Shown here: positions 11,001 through 18,289 of the stretch, one piece after another
Position numbering within the stretch: the stretch's first letter is position 1
How the letters are laid out: every line of letters starts with the position of its first letter
Origin: Baffinella frigidus
Taxonomy: Eukaryota; Cryptophyceae; Cryptomonadales; Baffinellaceae
Assembly: GCA_026770585.1 (NCBI GenBank)
Contig: MU646540.1
Span: 11,796-38,672 of the forward strand
Direction of reading: 5' to 3'
DNA length: 26,877 bases
The notes under the pieces: generated by a model
Database searches by the model: none
Seen by the model: the letters and a program-made list of their open reading frames with translations, nothing else
What the model was told of the DNA's origin: nothing
Translations under genes and position numbers: made by a program

Positions 11001-14000
11001 TACACATCCGTGAACTTTGGAGTGGAAAGGAGACCGGGCTTACCAAAGTGGTTAGGCAGAATCAGCGTGAGACAGAGTTATCCGGGAACAAGTATTTTTC
11101 TTTTAAAAGCTGGCAATGAAAATTACTACACAACTGGTCACGTCCGAAGCAATTGTGTGGTAATTTTCGTACGGATTTTTTAAAAGAAAAATACTTGTTC
11201 CCGGATAAAGAGGGAGGGCGAGTTGCTGCTCGGTGAGTCGTGCTTGCTTGACAACTCCATGGTGTCTTTCTGGTCACGTGCGAGACTTGAATGATTGTTT
11301 CGGATGTGTGGGGGAGCTCTAGCTCTGCCTGAATAAAACTGGGCTCGTCACAAAATACATTTAACGCAGCGAATCTAGTACAAAAGTGTAACTAAAATAC
11401 ATGTATGGCGAGCCCAGTTTTACTCGGGCAGGACTAGGAGGCACCCCGCTGAACGCCGAGAGGAAGCAGGCAAGCGTTCCCAACACCAGCGCCATCATCT
11501 CATTTCGGAAGATAACAGAACCAGTTCCACGTTTATGCTATGTCAGGCTTTTATTTGTGGCATGTCAGCTTGGTTGTTCCTACCTTGGCATAAAACCCAT
11601 GCCTAACAAAGCATAAAAAGTGGAACTGATTCCGTTAACTCCCGAGATTAAATCAGCGCGAGACAGAGGTAGAGAGTGCTGCTTGGAGGAGGTACCCCGC
11701 TGAACGCCGAGAGGAAACAGGAAAGCGCGCCCAACACCAGCGCCATCATCGCCACCCGCTCCGCCCCCTGCATCCAGCGGTTCGGATGTACGGTTCAGAA
11801 GTTCGGGTTTAGGTCATAGGGTTTAGGTTTCGGGTTTCGCGCACCAGGGTGTCGGGTTTCGGGTTTCGGGTTTCGGGTGTCGGGTTTCGGGTGTCGGGTT
11901 TCGGGTTTCGGGTTTCCGTTCCATTGAAGGAATTTACACTCCGCACCACACGGTGGGTTTCGAAGGGGATTTCGACGGAAAATCCGGTCGAAATACCGGT
12001 CAATTAAAAGCCTTTGTAAGAGAACATGTGGCTTGGATGAGCTTCTGGAAGTTGATTCCCCGGGCTGGTGGTACAAATTCGTTTAAGTTTCGTGCGACAA
12101 ATAGTCAACCAACCCGGCGCAAGCCACACAGTGGGCTTCGCAGAACGGGGCATGCATTTTCGTGGTCCTCATTAAGAATTGCTCGGTGCAAAGACATCTT
12201 ATTGACCGACGTTTCAACCGGATTCCTGATCGAACGCTCCTTCGAAGCCCCCTGTGTGGCAGAGCTTACGCGACCCGGCCGGGTCCGGATGATACTTTTC
12301 TTCCTCACAGCTATCATCCGGACCCGCCCAATTATTCGGTGATGACATTTATTGATTAATGGTTTTCGTTTCGGGCGTGGTGTGGTGTGCACCTGGCCTC
12401 TCTGCCGAAACGCGTCGAAGGGTGGAGGCCTGTCAAGTGCCATTCGCACGTCGTTAGGGTTTGGGGTTTGGGGTTTGGGGTTTGGGGTTTGGGGTTTGGG
12501 GTTTGGGGTTTGGGGTTTGGGGTTTGGGGTTTGGGGTTTATGGTCTGGGGGTTCGGGTTTAGGGTTTAGGGTTTGGGGTTTGGGGTTTCGCGCACCAGGG
12601 TTTCGGGTTTCGGGTTTCCGGTTTCCTTTTTCGGGTTTCGGGGTTCGTGTTTCGTGTTTCAGATTTCGGGCTTCGGGCTTCGGGTTCCGGGATTCGGGTT
12701 TCGCGCACCAAGGTTTTCCGGCGTGCCATTATTACATTCGGGTTTCGGGGTTCGGGTTTCGAGGTAGGGTTTCGTGTTTCGGGTTCCCGGTTTCGGGTCT
12801 CGGGTGTCGGGTCTCGGGTTTCGGGTCCGTGTTTCGGGTTTCGAGTCTCGCGAAACAAGATTTGGCGGCGTGCCATTACTGTCGGGTTTCGGGTTCCGGG
12901 TTTCGGGTTGTACGAGTTGGGGTTAGGGTTTCGGGTTCCCGGTTTCGGGTTCCCGGTTTCGGGTTCCCGGTTTCGGGGTTTCGGGGTTTCGCACACCACG
13001 GTTTTTCGGCGTGCCAGTACGCGGCTAGGAGCCACAGACACCCCACCGCGAAATCAAACGCCGTTAACACCCTTGAAAACGCCTTTTCCGCGGCATCCTG
13101 GACACGACCGAATTCGTTTTAGTCAACGGGATCGCTTGAGCCCTTTATTTTCCCTGCCGTTCTGGGAGTAGAGGTTTCCCCCCTGTCTCTCTGGGAGGAA
13201 GGGAGTGCTGTGGTGTCGTCTTGCAGTCCTGCGGCCTCGGGCAGCTTCAACCCAGCGGCATGATTTAATCGCGGCGAGTGTTTATGATAAATACTCCACG
13301 GCAACGAAATTTTCTACACACATGTATCATACCAGTAATTATCAAAGCATTTGTGCAGTAAATTTCGTTGCTGGTGAGTATTTATCATAAATATTCGTCC
13401 GGATGAAATTATGCGGGCAAGACTCAATTCCTACGCACACTTGTCTGGCGAGGACTCACGCCCGACCACGCCAGACTGCTGGAGGGGGTAGTTTCCTTCG
13501 GGAACGCCAATTTTGGCGTTCAACTAAGCCAAAAGTAAACCATTCCTTCTTATTCCTTCCAGGGAATCGACTTTTGGCGACCCCTTCCGAGAATCTCGCG
13601 TGATACACTCATCCGGGAACATGTTTAATTTCAAAAAATGCCCCATCAAACCGGATTCTGGCCCTAATGAAATTTACTTCGGACCCTAATTAAACTCCGG
13701 CCAACTCCTATAAACAAATAGGGATCCATTTTCTTTTAAATTAAACATGACCCCGTATAAACACATCGCACCACGCCAGAGTGTTGGAGGGTGTTGATTC
13801 ATTTGAAACCGTACCAGGGTACTTTTTGACTTTTGAAAACCACTGTCTTGGGGGGGAGTCGACTTTTGGCGAGCCCTGGTGGCAGGAAGAGGCTCGCAAT
13901 GATCTCATACGAAAACGGTTTTAATTTAAAACTTCCGGGCAATGAAATTTACTACACGGTATGATCTTTATTAGTAATATTAAAGCATTCGTGTAGTAAT

Positions 14001-14182
14001 TTTCATTGAATCCAATGGTTCTAAATTAAAACCGTTTCCGCATTAGATCTTTTCCAATCGTTAGTGTTCTAGAGGAAGACCACGTTGAACGATCGTGAGA
14101 GTTGTGTGCACGCAGACCAACAGACCAGCAGAACGGCGGCTGACCCCCCTGCGCGTCACAGGAGCCTCGCTCACACTGACTT

Positions 14183-14221
<39 letters not shown>

Positions 14222-14753
14222 CGATTTGGTCTCCACCAATTTGGCGAGACCGGTCCTGTTTTCACCCCAAAGTTGACGGATTGGTACAACAGACCCAGCA
14301 TGTCGACTCACGCATAGTCAGCCAACCCGACTGAGGCAGAGCTAGACAGACGCCTGCGGACCGCCCGCGCTCAGAGGGCGAACGACATTGATTTTTGCGC
14401 TCAATTGAGTCTGTGAAGAAGTGAGCCGGATTGCGGCTCAGCTCATACAACTCCAAGGGAATCGGAAAAGGAGAGGTGTGACCCCTCGACGGGTGGGTGA
14501 GACGCTTGCACGACACTGCGCCGTACATACGGTGGTGCGGTGCACAACCTGAGCGTCACCTCACTGATTCTTTTGGATTTGACGAAACCACACGAATGAT
14601 GTGGAAGAGAAGGACAATGGATTGGTGCACCTGTCGCCGCAAAAGTTCTTGTAGAAGCGCGTCTTGCACATCCTCGTCCACGGGGCCGTCAGGGAGGTCC
14701 AGCGGCGCGGCCTTTCGGCTGGAGGCGAAGCGCGGGCGCGGGGGACCAACCAT
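4904..14753 (-). CDS. Eight-exon gene for a predicted four-helix membrane protein, family unknown
   Basis: I assembled eight - strand exons from coding-like segments whose splice phases all agree (0, 2, 0, 0, 0, 0, 2) and whose borders are GT..AG. The predicted product is ~231 residues. It has an acidic-then-basic N-terminus, helices at about residues 51-69, 92-109, 124-144 and 154-175, and a basic C-terminal tail (SLKYRCKN, then GKNRAQLR before the stop). I do not recognise a family, and no catalytic motif or signal peptide is visible. I chose the start at 14753 because its context (gggaaATGG) is good and it leaves a normal spacer before GFAT. The same frame stays open up to an ATG at 15098, only 26 bases from the GFAT start, which would add about 115 low-complexity residues. 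The gene is divergent to GFAT. Its introns (7376-14630) hold the same echo and foldback structure as GFAT. The 37-base exon 3 is the weakest link. Confidence 0.6.
5007..5825 (-). other. Membrane-protein gene, intron 7
   Basis: It holds three decayed copies of the exon 7 3' edge (core 'taccgctgca') near 5741-5775, 5638-5665 and 5340-5375, with ~100-bp spacing between the first ones. Near 5190-5280 the phrase tcgccttgatt recurs three times, twice inside a 21-bp direct repeat (5230-5250, 5258-5278). No further exon is needed by phase. Confidence 0.5.
5826..5905 (-). CDS. Membrane-protein gene, exon 7
   Basis: Acceptor ttacag|GTGTTC, 26 codons plus two bases, donor GC|gtgaaa. It encodes VFFLEACSGTRAEL and then RRLESLKYRCKN, the cytosol-like basic end of helix 4. 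A copy of its 5' part lies at 6137-6213, and copies of its 3' part near 5638-5665, 5741-5775 and 5340-5375. Confidence 0.6.
6251..6390. mobile_element. TYATCCGG foldback element, copy 1 (140 bp)
   Basis: A near-perfect palindrome. The left 56 bases (starting ttatccggggaaacc) equal the reverse complement of the right 56, around a ~28-base AT-rich loop. A 4-bp duplication ACCC flanks it (6247-6250 and 6391-6394). It has the inner core gaaaattactacac shared by the family. No coding capacity, so a non-autonomous MITE-like element. Confidence 0.85.
6445..6757. repeat. Older foldback element
   Basis: A perfect 17-bp inner inverted repeat (6511-6527 taccacgcaagagtgta against 6671-6687) lies inside weaker outer arms (near 6446-6463 and 6740-6757, 'ggtttaaa'). 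The arms have diverged, so this is older than the TYATCCGG copies. Confidence 0.6.
7377..7487 (-). CDS. Membrane-protein gene, exon 6 (helices 3-4)
   Basis: Acceptor cgcag|TCGG, donor CAG|gtgatc, 37 codons in phase 0, SAVLWAWLATRTATRASL followed by SPVLWLAMSAGLLGPIAV. It is the best intact member of a set of at least five copies. Others at 6916-6990, 7190-7276, 7630-7675, 8040-8090, 8838-8897 and 9013-9074 have lost a border, the frame or most of the length. Confidence 0.65.
7848..8020. repeat. Foldback element with CACTAGAGCGG ends
   Basis: The left arm from 7848 (cactagagcggttgcgg, then aacttggccgatttcaacg) pairs with the right arm ending at 8020 over ~43 bp with one gap. The loop contains the dispersed phrase ggtccatctaaac at ~7939-7951. 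The ends resemble the CACTA transposon end, but no matching target duplication is seen. Confidence 0.7.
8113..8800. mobile_element. 688-bp inverted-repeat element with captured GC-rich segment
   Basis: Ends are ttaggccacttcttaaaagg at the left and its near-complement ccttttaagaagtggcctta at the right. Sub-terminal zones repeat 'ataatcc' and 'ggattatgg' many times. The middle (8290-8640) is a GC-rich island with long frames on both strands, unlike the AT-rich ends. It looks like a non-autonomous transposon that picked up a host gene fragment. No transposase is present. Confidence 0.65.
8440..8567 (-). pseudogene. Captured gene fragment (identical inverted copy at 10349-10476)
   Basis: Read on the - strand this 128-bp segment can encode GATAIVELSRMVHADLAFSA. 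The same sequence is found on the + strand at 10349-10476 with no difference that I can see. It does not fit the splice phases of the surrounding gene (exons 5 and 6 both use phase 0), so it is treated as captured, non-functional DNA. Confidence 0.5.
9676..9829. mobile_element. TYATCCGG foldback element, copy 2 (diverged)
   Basis: Ends tcacccgggaac and cccggatca, flanked by gttt/gttc (three of four bases alike). Its interior matches 13609-13760 (ccggattctggccctaat; gggatcc; ttcttttaaa), so these two form a subfamily without the gaaaattactacac core. It sits right beside the exon 5 donor. Confidence 0.65.
9839..9907 (-). CDS. Membrane-protein gene, exon 5
   Basis: Acceptor ggcag|GTTATG, donor GCG|gtgcgg, 23 codons in phase 0, VMGNGSSARENR then AIHVGATAALA. 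Decayed copies of its 5' edge ('acag|gttatgggga' type) lie upstream on the same strand near 10610-10630 and 10143-10162, which supports the acceptor. Confidence 0.6.
10002..10141. mobile_element. TYATCCGG foldback element, copy 3 (140 bp)
   Basis: It has the same 140-bp length, arms and core as copy 1, with its AT-rich loop in the opposite orientation, as expected for a palindrome inserted the other way round. The flanking duplication is GCTC (9998-10001 and 10142-10145). The right end has one change (ggatga). Confidence 0.85.
10190..10330. repeat. CCTAGG-core foldback with internal 33-bp tandem repeat
   Basis: Diverged arms (cgcgaatgaggacaggcaac near 10195 against gtgcgtgtccttactcgctgg near 10305) surround two direct copies of a 33-bp unit (10228-10260, 10261-10293) that contains cctaggactagccctaccg. 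Confidence 0.6.
10349..10476 (+). pseudogene. Second copy of the captured fragment
   Basis: An inverted copy of 8440-8567, apparently identical over 128 bp, while nearly all other duplicated segments here are clearly diverged. It is preceded by gtgtag, an AG that could act as an acceptor on the + strand, but the host gene runs on the - strand. Confidence 0.55.
10755..10912. repeat. TTTAGGG-type interstitial array
   Basis: Degenerate G-rich telomere-like units on +, that is, the C-rich strand in the sense of the host - strand gene. Confidence 0.85.
11078..11208. mobile_element. TYATCCGG foldback element, copy 4 (131 bp)
   Basis: Ends ttatccgggaacaag and cttgttcccggataa, with an inner core tgaaaattactacacaa and its complement. 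Target duplication AGAG (11074-11077, 11209-11212). A related unoccupied sequence, gcgcgagacagaggtagag, lies at 11656-11674. Confidence 0.85.
11320..11440. repeat. Foldback element, CTGCCTGAATAAAACTGGG arms
   Basis: Left arm 11325-11346 and right arm 11409-11431 are reverse complements with one or two changes; flanks add a few more paired bases. The loop has a direct repeat aaaatacat. No family ends shared with TYATCCGG. Confidence 0.7.
11502..11648. repeat. Foldback element interrupting an exon 4 echo
   Basis: Arms around cggaagataacagaacc at the left and tgattccgttaactcccg at the right pair over ~29 bp with a few mismatches; inner arms include 'tttatgct'/'agcataaa'. It lies directly against the end of the exon 4 echo (…cgccatcatct), so it inserted into or beside it. 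Confidence 0.65.
11696..11767 (-). CDS. Membrane-protein gene, exon 4 (helix 2)
   Basis: Acceptor tgcag|GGGG, donor GGG|gtacct, 24 codons in phase 0. It encodes GAER followed by VAMMALVLGALSCFLSAF. A decayed copy of its 3' part with a GGG|gtgcct donor lies at 11438-11502. Confidence 0.65.
11768..12392 (-). other. Membrane-protein gene, intron 3
   Basis: It is made of a G-rich TTTCGGG array (11805-11922), an old foldback with ~70-90-bp arms (11930-12018 against 12188-12280), and a small perfect hairpin gggtccggatgata / tatcatccggaccc at 12283-12327. A ctg|gtgcgcgaaacc donor-like echo of exon 2 remains near 11838-11850. Confidence 0.5.
11930..12280. repeat. Old foldback with ~75% similar arms
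   Basis: The left arm (cgaaggggatttcgacgg ... taccggtcaattaaaagc) matches the reverse complement of 12188-12258 (attgaccgacgtttcaaccg ... ccttcgaagccccctgtg) at roughly three of four positions. Confidence 0.55.
12393..12429 (-). CDS. Membrane-protein gene, exon 3 (37-base micro-exon)
   Basis: Acceptor gacag|G, donor CAG|gtgcac. It enters in phase 2 and leaves in phase 0, exactly what is needed to join exons 2 and 4. It encodes PPPFDAFRQRGQ, a short loop. It is supported only by phase, splice sites and composition. Confidence 0.4.
12430..12996 (-). other. Membrane-protein gene, intron 2
   Basis: Nearly all of it is G-rich TTTGGGG/TTTCGGG repeat on +. Embedded are three echoes of the exon 2 3' edge and donor (tggcacgcc... 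then gtgcgcg or a lost donor) at 12845-12876, 12708-12733 and 12588-12600. The long + frames here only translate the repeat. Confidence 0.65.
12455..12995. repeat. TTTGGGG / TTTCGGG interstitial array
   Basis: About ten near-identical TTTGGGG units (12462-12540) are followed by TTTCGGG-type units. They are telomere-repeat variants with one substituted base, homogenised locally. C-rich in the sense of the host gene. Confidence 0.85.
12997..13097 (-). CDS. Membrane-protein gene, exon 2 (helix 1)
   Basis: Acceptor gtccag|GATG, donor TG|gtgtgc, 33 codons plus two bases. It encodes DAAEKAFSR and then the hydrophobic segment VLTAFDFAVGCLWLLAAYW. Phase 0 at entry matches exon 1. The 3' edge is echoed several times downstream in the intron. 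Confidence 0.65.
13265..13406. mobile_element. TYATCCGG-related foldback, copy 5 (older)
   Basis: Arms tttatgataaatactcc / gagtatttatcataaa with the inner core caacgaaattttctacac. The right end cgtccggatga fits the family, while the left end (aatcgcgg) has diverged and no clean target duplication remains. Confidence 0.65.
13609..13760. mobile_element. TYATCCGG foldback element, copy 6 (152 bp)
   Basis: Ends tcatccgggaacatg and ccccgtataa, target duplication ACAC (13605-13608, 13761-13764). Interior related to the element at 9676-9829; this pair lacks the gaaaattactacac core. Confidence 0.8.
13905..14045. mobile_element. TYATCCGG foldback element, copy 7 (141 bp)
   Basis: Ends tcatacgaaaacgg and ccgtttccgcatta with long arms (ttttaatttaaaa / ttctaaattaaaacc) and the core gaaatttactacac. 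Target duplication GATC (13901-13904, 14046-14049). The loop matches that of 10002-10141. Confidence 0.8.
14631..14753 (-). CDS. Membrane-protein gene, exon 1
   Basis: Forty-one codons, from MVGPPRPRF to LLQELLRRQ, ending at donor gtgcac in phase 0. It holds an acidic stretch (LDLPDGPVDEDVQDALLQE). Possible acceptors just upstream on the same strand (tttcag|g, ttacag|g) mean this could instead be an internal exon of a longer gene. Confidence 0.55.
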
Positions 14754-15124
14754 TTCCCTGAAAACCTGTAAAGCGACTCCAGGTGCGTTCTTGGAGCCGT
14801 TTGTGCGTTCTTGGAGCCGTTTGTCCACTTTGAACGCCAAAAGTCGACTGACGTCAGCATTAATGGATGTTCCAATGGATTTTCCGCGATTTTTTCGCAA
14901 ACGAAAAAGATCAAGCGACGTGGGTTTGACCTCTCGGGCTGCTTCTCTTGAGGCCTTCTTCGCAGACACAAGAGAAAGCGAACGCTCGCCCGCTCGCCCG
15001 CCCAGACCCCGCGCCGTCCTGTGTCCCGCATCCCGCAGCGCCTCTCCAGAAACACCCAGGAACAGAGTCCTCGCGAAGGCGAGGCAGTCGCGCGGCAAGG
15101 GTCTCCAACTTAGAGGCAGCTAAG
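14754..15124. promoter_or_regulatory. Divergent promoter region between the membrane-protein gene and GFAT
   Basis: If the chosen starts are right, both genes are transcribed outward from these ~370 bases. The stretch near 14960-15110 is GC-rich. Two exact copies of gtgcgttcttggagccgttt stand side by side (14783-14822). A perfect TGACGTCA palindrome (cAMP-response/ATF-type site in other eukaryotes) lies at 14849-14856. No TATA-like box is clearly placed. The role of these sites is inferred only. Confidence 0.4.
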
Positions 15125-15221
15125 ATGTGCGGCATCACCGCTTACCTCGGATCCAAGCAGGCGGCAGCCATCCTCCTCTCAGGCCTCGCGCGCCTCGAGT
15201 ACCGTGGCTATGACTCCGCAG
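15125..15221 (+). CDS. GFAT: GFAT exon 1
   Basis: MCGITAYLG to GYDSA, ending in phase 1 at g|gtctgg. The start context ctaagATGT has A at -3. Cys2 is the glutaminase nucleophile. An in-frame upstream ATG at 14948 is ignored because Cys must be residue 2. Confidence 0.93.
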
Positions 15222-17195
15222 GTCTGGCCCAGGCCCCCTACCCTGGATTGGCCCGTCGGTTGCAGGATTGGGATCTGGAAGAAACCTTGCCAAGGCTCCG
15301 CGTCGCACCAGTCCCACGCGCCCTCTTTGAGACGGGACCCCCTAGGATTTTCCCCGCCTGTCCCGCTGTCTGCCGCACCTTCCCCTCCACCACCCTCCCT
15401 GCATCAGCGCCGTAGACCCCGGCCTAGCCAGTGGCGTTCTTTCCCCGAACACTCTTCTGCCTAAAAGCAGGCCGATAATTAGCGTCCTAGGCGGTCAAGC
15501 CGTCTGCGGCACACGCCGCCGCAGCCTTCCCCCTCTCCCTGCCGCCCTTTCCAGCCATGCGCTCTCCCGCCTCTTTCGCCGCGACCCGCCGTTCTCAGCG
15601 ACGGATCCCCACTCACTCGCCCTCCCCACCTCCCCTCTAAGATTGTGATGGTAGGGAGAGACGAACCCAACCTCGTCTCCCGCGTCTCCAACCATCATAC
15701 GAAGCCTTCACCGGACGCCCACTTTTCTCTCTCGGGTTTTCCTGCACCGCCCCGGAGGCCTTCTCTTGGTCTCGCGCTGTGAGAGTGCTCGTGGCGACCG
15801 TTTTGGCCGGGCAGCTGCAGCACACCCACACACTCTTCACTGTCATCCAGTTGCAGCGATGCCGCTGGTCTCACGCTGCCCCCTCCCCTTAACTCTAAAC
15901 CCTGAACCCTAAACCCTAAACCCTAAACCCCAAACCCCAAACCCCAAACCCCAAACCTGAAACCCCAAACCCCTCCCCGGCAGGCGTGGCGCTTGTGTCC
16001 GGCGGGAAGCTACAGACCCCGTAGCAGCCATCATCGTGCTAGTCCCACGCCGCCCCCTCCCCGCATGCCAGCCAACAATACGCGCAGGGCTTCATACCGC
16101 AATCTCATGATGGATTCTCTGGCCAGGCGATCCCGTAGCAGCAATCTCATCCGGCCAGGTATTTAATTTAAATGCTCGGCGGAGTTCTCCATACAACGAA
16201 AATTACTACACAAGCGGTAAAAGAGTCGTGTCCGAAAGATCGTGTGCAGTAATTTTCGTACATTCGGGGAACTCCCGAGCATTTAATTTAAATACCTGAC
16301 CGGATTAAATCATCGTGCTAGTCGCACGCTGCCCCCTCACCGCGCATCGCAGTCAACAATAAATACAGGGCTTCAAAGCCCTAAAAAAGGTATCTGCGGT
16401 ATCCGCAAATCTCATAATGGATTCTCTGGGCAGGCGTGGCGATTGTGTCCGGCGGGAAGCTGCAGATCAAGAAGAGGGTCGGCAAGGTCAGGGAGCTGCT
16501 CCCGGTCGCCCAGAGCCTCGAGGGCACGGTGCGTACATCCCTATCCCTTAAGTGGCCAGTAGGCTCATACGACCTACGGTAGGACCCTAGGACCTGCCTA
16601 GGGCGAGTTAGGGTGAATATTCGCCCGATGGTCACTTAAGGGATAGATAGTCACTATAGATAGTGACTATCTAACTGCCCACGCCCCGCCCCCCATCACC
16701 ACCATCACCGCCAGGATACCCTCATCGGGATAGTGCCCATCGGGATACCCTCATCCCTAAAACCGTCGGTACTTTTGGCGTCGGCAACTTCCATCATACG
16801 CAGCCTTGCACGCACGCCCACTTTTTTCCTGCCATCATACGCAGCCTACCACCGTACGCTTTTTGCCTAGCATCATACGCGTTTTGCCTAGCATCATGCG
16901 CAGCCTTGAACAAGGTTCGGGAGGTGCTCCCGGTCGCCCAGGGTCTCGAGGGCACGCTGCGTGCCCTAAACCCTACACCCTAACCATAAAACCCAAGACC
17001 ATACAACCCAAAACCATAAAACCATAAAACCCCAAACCATAAAACCCAAAGCCATAAAACCCAAAACCATCAACGTAAATTCCACACCCCTAATCCGAGG
17101 AGACGGTGCGTACCCTAAACCCTAAAACACAACCGCAAAACCCAAGCTCCTAATCCGAGGGGTCGGTGTCGGCTTCCATGCCGGCATCAAGAAAG

Positions 17196-17235
<40 letters not shown>

Positions 17236-18258
17236 AGGGATGTGTCTTATTTTTTTATGAAAGGATTTTTTTGTTCTTATTGGTGTAATTGAAGTCTCGA
17301 ATTCAGCGTGTTGGTGTCAAGAAAGGTCTCGCTCTCCTTCGAAAGAATCATTCCGTGCTTTTCGATTTAATTAACGTGTCGAACTGTTATTTCCGGCTTT
17401 ATCGAACGGTTAATCCCGTCTTTATCTCCCCTCCATCGATTTAATTGATGTCCACATCGATTTAATTGATATCCATAAGTTTTTCGTGTAATTTTCGAGT
17501 TAATTGACATGTTGAACTGTTCAGGTTGGGATCGGGCACACGCGCTGGGCGACCCACGGCGAGCCGACCGAGCCCAACGCCCACCCGCATACGGTACCGC
17601 CCAATTTCACATGGAAATGTAATTAAATCGAATCTGGTTTCGCATGACATTACGGGATTCCGGTGTCCACCCTGCCGTATTGCATTCACGCGGCGAAGGA
17701 GCGTAGTCTCCCATCACGGGAGGCTCTCTGCAGCGCAGCGATTCAGCACACACTCTCATCCATCGCGGATGTGTAGAGCGCTGTGCAGAGAAGTTGGCCA
17801 CCGGAAAACGGGGAAATGGGAAAATTGGAGCCATTTTGTCTACTTTTGAGAAATTTATGGTTCTAAATTTCTCAAAAGTTGACAGAATGGCTCCAATTTC
17901 TTGATTTTCCATGATTTTCCGTGGCCAACTTCTCTGCACAGCGCTCTACCAGGAATGCAACACACGGTTTGATCGTGGAGGTTCGCGGGTTTGTACCGGG
18001 GGTTTCCGCTGTCCAGGAATGAACACGCACTCACCCCGGCAGCTGCTCGATTTCACGTGGAAGCAGATTTGAATCGAATCCGATTTCGCAGTAAGTTACG
18101 GCGTTGTGTTGTCCACCCTGCCGTGTTGCATACGGTCGGACCCTGTCGCTCTCTGTCGCTCTCTCTCGCTCTCTCTCGCTCTCTCTCTCTCGCTCTCTGT
18201 CGCTCGCTCTCTCTCTCTCACACACACGCACGCGCGCGCTCTCTCTCTCTCTCTCTCG

Positions 18259-18289
<31 letters not shown>

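Larger units (their letters stand above)
9908..11695 (-). other. Membrane-protein gene, intron 4
   Basis: On the donor side it contains the exon 4 3'-edge echo (11438-11502) cut by a foldback (11502-11648), then another foldback (11320-11440) and a TYATCCGG element (11078-11208). Next come G-rich telomere-like repeats (10755-10912) and the captured fragment copy (10349-10476). A set of ~100-bp repeats containing AAATCGGTCAAA and echoes of the exon 5 acceptor closes the intron (9908-10710). Confidence 0.55.
13098..14630 (-). other. Membrane-protein gene, intron 1
   Basis: It contains a (CT)n run (14182-14219), a segment (14226-14310) that resembles 10990-11078 in the opposite strand, and two TYATCCGG-type elements (13905-14045, 13609-13760). 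It also has an older core-bearing foldback (13265-13406) and a tandemly repeated block: 13468-13585 resembles 13772-13882 (cgacttttggcga, accacgccaga). No telomere-like array of any length is present. Confidence 0.5.
15222..16433 (+). other. GFAT intron 1
   Basis: Pyrimidine-rich. It has an echo of the exon 2 5' edge with its acceptor (15984-16015) behind a CCCTAAA array (15895-15970). A duplicated ~130-bp block follows (16024-16150 and 16310-16440, sharing catcgtgctagtc, cagccaacaat, atggattctctgg), split by a TYATCCGG element at 16147-16307. The exon 2 acceptor region is therefore a tandem copy of the earlier block. Confidence 0.65.

Noticed and set aside
12352-13122. 256-codon + frame rich in Gly, Phe, Val, Trp
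   Set aside because: It only translates TTTGGGG/TTTCGGG repeats and lies antisense to exon 2 of the - strand gene.
14497-15123. 208-codon + frame upstream of GFAT
   Set aside because: Antisense to exon 1 of the - strand gene, composition Arg/Ser-rich, and its last codons run into the GFAT start region in another frame.
14948-15124. N-terminal extension of GFAT from an in-frame upstream ATG
   Set aside because: The enzyme needs Cys directly after the initiator Met; an extension would block the nucleophile unless removed.
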